The translations under genes and the position numbers were made by a program. Positions 4,496 through 6,491 of a stretch of 6,491 bases of DNA are shown piece by piece; position 1 is the first letter of the stretch; each line of letters begins with the position of its first letter. Under the pieces are notes generated by a model that was not told the DNA's origin, did not search any database, and saw only the letters and a list, made by a program, of their open reading frames with translations. Source of the DNA: CAZJRB01 sp964547995. Lineage in GTDB: Bacteria; Planctomycetota; Planctomycetia; Pirellulales; Thermoguttaceae. The stretch lies in NCBI GenBank assembly GCA_964547995.1, contig CAZJRB010000193.1, forward strand, positions 1 through 6,491, in the 5' to 3' direction.

Positions 4496-6491
4496 TCACT
4501 TTTCCAGGACGAACCGCGGATACAGGGCGGTGTTGCCGGCAATCGTTGGGAGTGACACGGGCTCACCATCGCGCGGCAGGCCCGGGGCCATGCCCGGCGC
4601 CAATTGGAGCCAATGGCGAATCCCCGTGCCGTCGTCGTCATCGTAGAAGACGATGTTAAAGCCGAATTCCGCGCCGGGTTCCAGACCCAGGGTGGCCAGC
4701 GGCAGGCGCAGCCCGTAGCGGGTAACCTTGGTTTTGTCGTCCCGCACTACGGCGCAGCCGACGGTCTTCAGTAACGCGTCGCCGGTGCCCTCCCACTGAT
4801 GGAAGCGGACGCCGTCCTTCGTCAGTGCCAGCCCGATGTTCCAGGTGACGCCTTTCGGCGTAGCCAGCCCCATTTGCAGGGCATCGCCGTTGAAGATGCC
4901 GTCGCCGGTTTTCGTGTTGAAGTGTCGGTCGTCGGTGACCTCGGCCGCGACACAAAGGGCTTCGGCGTCCCAGGCCAAGTACACCTTGGCGTCCATGTCC
5001 TCGGGCCCTCGCCAGGGCGTGAGCGGCCGGCCATAGTAGTCGAACGGAACGAAGCGGCAATAGACCGGGAAGAGGTTGACAGGTCCGCTGAGCGCGAGCG
5101 CCGGTTTGCCCCGCTGGTCAAGGAGGCCGGCGGCGCGGACGGGACTCGCCAGCCGTGACACGGGCTGCGCCGCCGTGCGGTCCAGCCGGCCGTGAACCGA
5201 TGTCATGGCCGTATCCCCTGCCGGCGCCGTACGCGCGGCGCGCCATCCGATGTTCGGTCCGCGAACCAACTTGACAGTGATCGCTTTAATGCGACCTGAA
5301 GTGAGCAAGTGATAGACGGGGTAGTATGACCGCGGGGGCGCTTTGCCGCGAAATACGGCGGAGCCAAAAAGGTCCGTCGGCCAATCGGCGGGCAAGGCCG
5401 CCGTGCTCCGGCCGTGCGTGCCCGCGAACTTGCGCCCGGCGGCGGAGCCGGGCGATATCGGACGCTCGATCTCTGCCTGGTTCACATCGGCCACACCCCA
5501 ATACGACGGGGTCGCGTCGTAGCGGGGGTCCGGCTCCTGCGGCCCGCGGATGGCCTTCTCGTACTCCATTTCCGTCATCGGGCGCAACCCGGCCCAAGCC
5601 GCGTACGCCGCGCCGTCGGCCCAGGAGAGCCACCGACAACGGCCGTCGGGCAGCGACGGCGTATAGACGTACTTCGGGGACTCGCCCGAACGTTTGATCG
5701 CCTCGGCGTGATAGCCGGGGTAGTAACGCCCCTTCGCCTCCGACTCGGTCAGGGTGTTCAGGAAGCCGGCGTATTGGACCCGGGTAATGTGCGGGAACTT
5801 CATGCAGTAGAAGGCTGCGTAGCCGTTGGGGAAGGACGCCGGGATCTCGCCCCCATCCTCCGGTGCAATGCCCGCCGCCCAAAGTTTACCTGGCTGCCGG
5901 CCGGTCGGAATCGGGCCGGCACCGGTGACCCGGTACGGCGGCCGCTCCTCGCTGGCATCGGTGTATTGGTAGAACGCGTTTAACTCCTTCCCGCCGGAGC
6001 CCAGGTAGAACGGCCCCTCGGCCACGTATACCATCTCGATCCCGAATGCCTGCATCCGCACCTTCGCGTCCTTGGTGACGCCCTTGTTGGCGATGAAATC
6101 CCAAACGGCCTTCACGCCCCGTGCCGTCACTGAGCCCTTACCGTCCCCCGCACGCCGCACGAACATGCCGACGAAGCCGTCGTCGCCGGCCGGCACGACG
6201 AACTCCAGCGGCGTGCCGCCTTGTGCCTGGCCGTAGCCCGTCGGGTTTACTACTTTGTCCGCGACGAGCCGAACGGGTTGCCAGCCCGACTTGTCGCCGG
6301 CCCGAACCTTGAAGAACACCCAGGCGGCGTCGTGGAAGCTCCCGTGGCGCCACGAGTTCGACCAGGCGATGTCAAAGGTCACGGTCGCGGTGGCCGCGTC
6401 GCGCGGTGCGACCGACACGTTCTCGATCCGCAGGTCATCCGCGCGCAAAGCGGTTGCACCCAACAGAAGGCCAACCGTCATCACTGTCAGC
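4496..6491 (-). CDS. Exported beta-sandwich / FGE-like / CBM9-like three-domain protein, 5' end outside window
   Basis: Numbering is from the GTG at 6484 (662 residues); an ATG follows at 6481. The frame stays open to the window edge (codons for L-T before the GTG) and the visible signal peptide lacks a basic start, so the true start is probably beyond base 6491. Cleavage after L-R-A (residue 15) is likely. Residues ~17-140 form a beta-sandwich with S-N-S-W-R and D-A-A-W-V-F-F-K, a module seen before FGE-like domains. Residues ~148-418 are FGE-like: G-I-E-M-V-Y-V-A-E-G-P-F, W-L-S-W-A-D-G-A-A-Y at 285-294, P-M-T-E-M-E-Y-E-K-A at 302-311 and closing G-W-R-A-A-R. The usual G-N-x-W-E and R-G-G-S motifs are worn away and no cysteine lies near the expected active site. 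Residues ~440-660 resemble CBM9/DOMON-like binding domains: A-W-D-A-E-A-L-C-V-A, G-D-A-L-Q-M, L-P-L-A-T-L-G-L and D-D-D-D-G. A carbohydrate-binding role outside the cytoplasm is likely; enzymatic activity is not supported. Confidence 0.88.
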   Translation of the reverse strand, partial: LTVMTVGLLLGATALRADDLRIENVSVAPRDAATATVTFDIAWSNSWRHGSFHDAAWVFFKVRAGDKSGWQPVRLVADKVVNPTGYGQAQGGTPLEFVVPAGDDGFVGMFVRRAGDGKGSVTARGVKAVWDFIANKGVTKDAKVRMQAFGIEMVYVAEGPFYLGSGGKELNAFYQYTDASEERPPYRVTGAGPIPTGRQPGKLWAAGIAPEDGGEIPASFPNGYAAFYCMKFPHITRVQYAGFLNTLTESEAKGRYYPGYHAEAIKRSGESPKYVYTPSLPDGRCRWLSWADGAAYAAWAGLRPMTEMEYEKAIRGPQEPDPRYDATPSYWGVADVNQAEIERPISPGSAAGRKFAGTHGRSTAALPADWPTDLFGSAVFRGKAPPRSYYPVYHLLTSGRIKAITVKLVRGPNIGWRAARTAPAGDTAMTSVHGRLDRTAAQPVSRLASPVRAAGLLDQRGKPALALSGPVNLFPVYCRFVPFDYYGRPLTPWRGPEDMDAKVYLAWDAEALCVAAEVTDDRHFNTKTGDGIFNGDALQMGLATPKGVTWNIGLALTKDGVRFHQWEGTGDALLKTVGCAVVRDDKTKVTRYGLRLPLATLGLEPGAEFGFNIVFYDDDDGTGIRHWLQLAPGMAPGLPRDGEPVSLPTIAGNTALYPRFVLEK

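Noticed and set aside
5286..5882. 198-codon minus-strand frame in the FGE/CBM9-like gene
   Set aside because: Out-of-frame shadow, arginine-rich, with no motif; the 662-residue frame explains the region.

Overview
The window looks like chromosomal DNA from a planctomycete, probably a Pirellulales-type organism or an uncultured relative. This is an inference from gene content, not a database result. Three things support it. Coding DNA is GC-rich. The first protein opens with an arginine/tryptophan/tyrosine patch followed at once by a membrane helix ('RWYQYRLWHLF...'), a common N-terminus in that phylum. The genes are an exported GH32 glycosidase, two formylglycine-generating-enzyme-like (FGE-like) fusion proteins and a sulfatase remnant, which are typical planctomycete carbohydrate-degradation genes.

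Layout. Bases 1-172 are non-coding and hold a two-hairpin element resembling an interspersed palindromic repeat, plus a 22-bp degenerate copy of the 3' end of the next gene. A minus-strand gene (173-1453) encodes a membrane-anchored protein with about three leucine-rich repeats and an FGE-like domain. Bases 1454-2154 contain no intact gene. They hold a gene graveyard on the minus strand: an internal sulfatase fragment with an intact C-T-P-S-R signature, joined in frame to the last ~30 residues of a fumarylacetoacetate-hydrolase-family (FAH) protein. A possible + strand promoter and a leader hairpin for the next gene follow. The + strand gene 2155-4281 encodes a secreted GH32 levanase/fructanase-like enzyme. 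A structured ~210-bp gap, containing an 18-codon hydrophobic ORF inside a stem-loop, separates it from a convergent minus-strand gene (4496 to the right edge). That gene encodes a three-part exported protein: an N-terminal beta-sandwich, a degenerate FGE-like domain, and a C-terminal CBM9-like (DOMON-fold) domain. Its true start probably lies outside the window.

How the parts may fit. GH32 would cleave fructan-type glycans outside the cytoplasm, and the CBM9-like protein could bind carbohydrate in the same place. Both FGE-like domains lack the cysteine pair used to make formylglycine, and the only sulfatase here is a fragment, so the locus should not be read as a working sulfatase-maturation system. 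It is better read as a glycan-utilisation neighbourhood with signs of past deletion and rearrangement. I found no RNA genes, CRISPR array, intact insertion sequence or convincing new defence system. The most informative unusual features are the sulfatase/FAH fusion scar, the trimmed GH32 substrate pocket and the cysteine-less FGE-like fusions.
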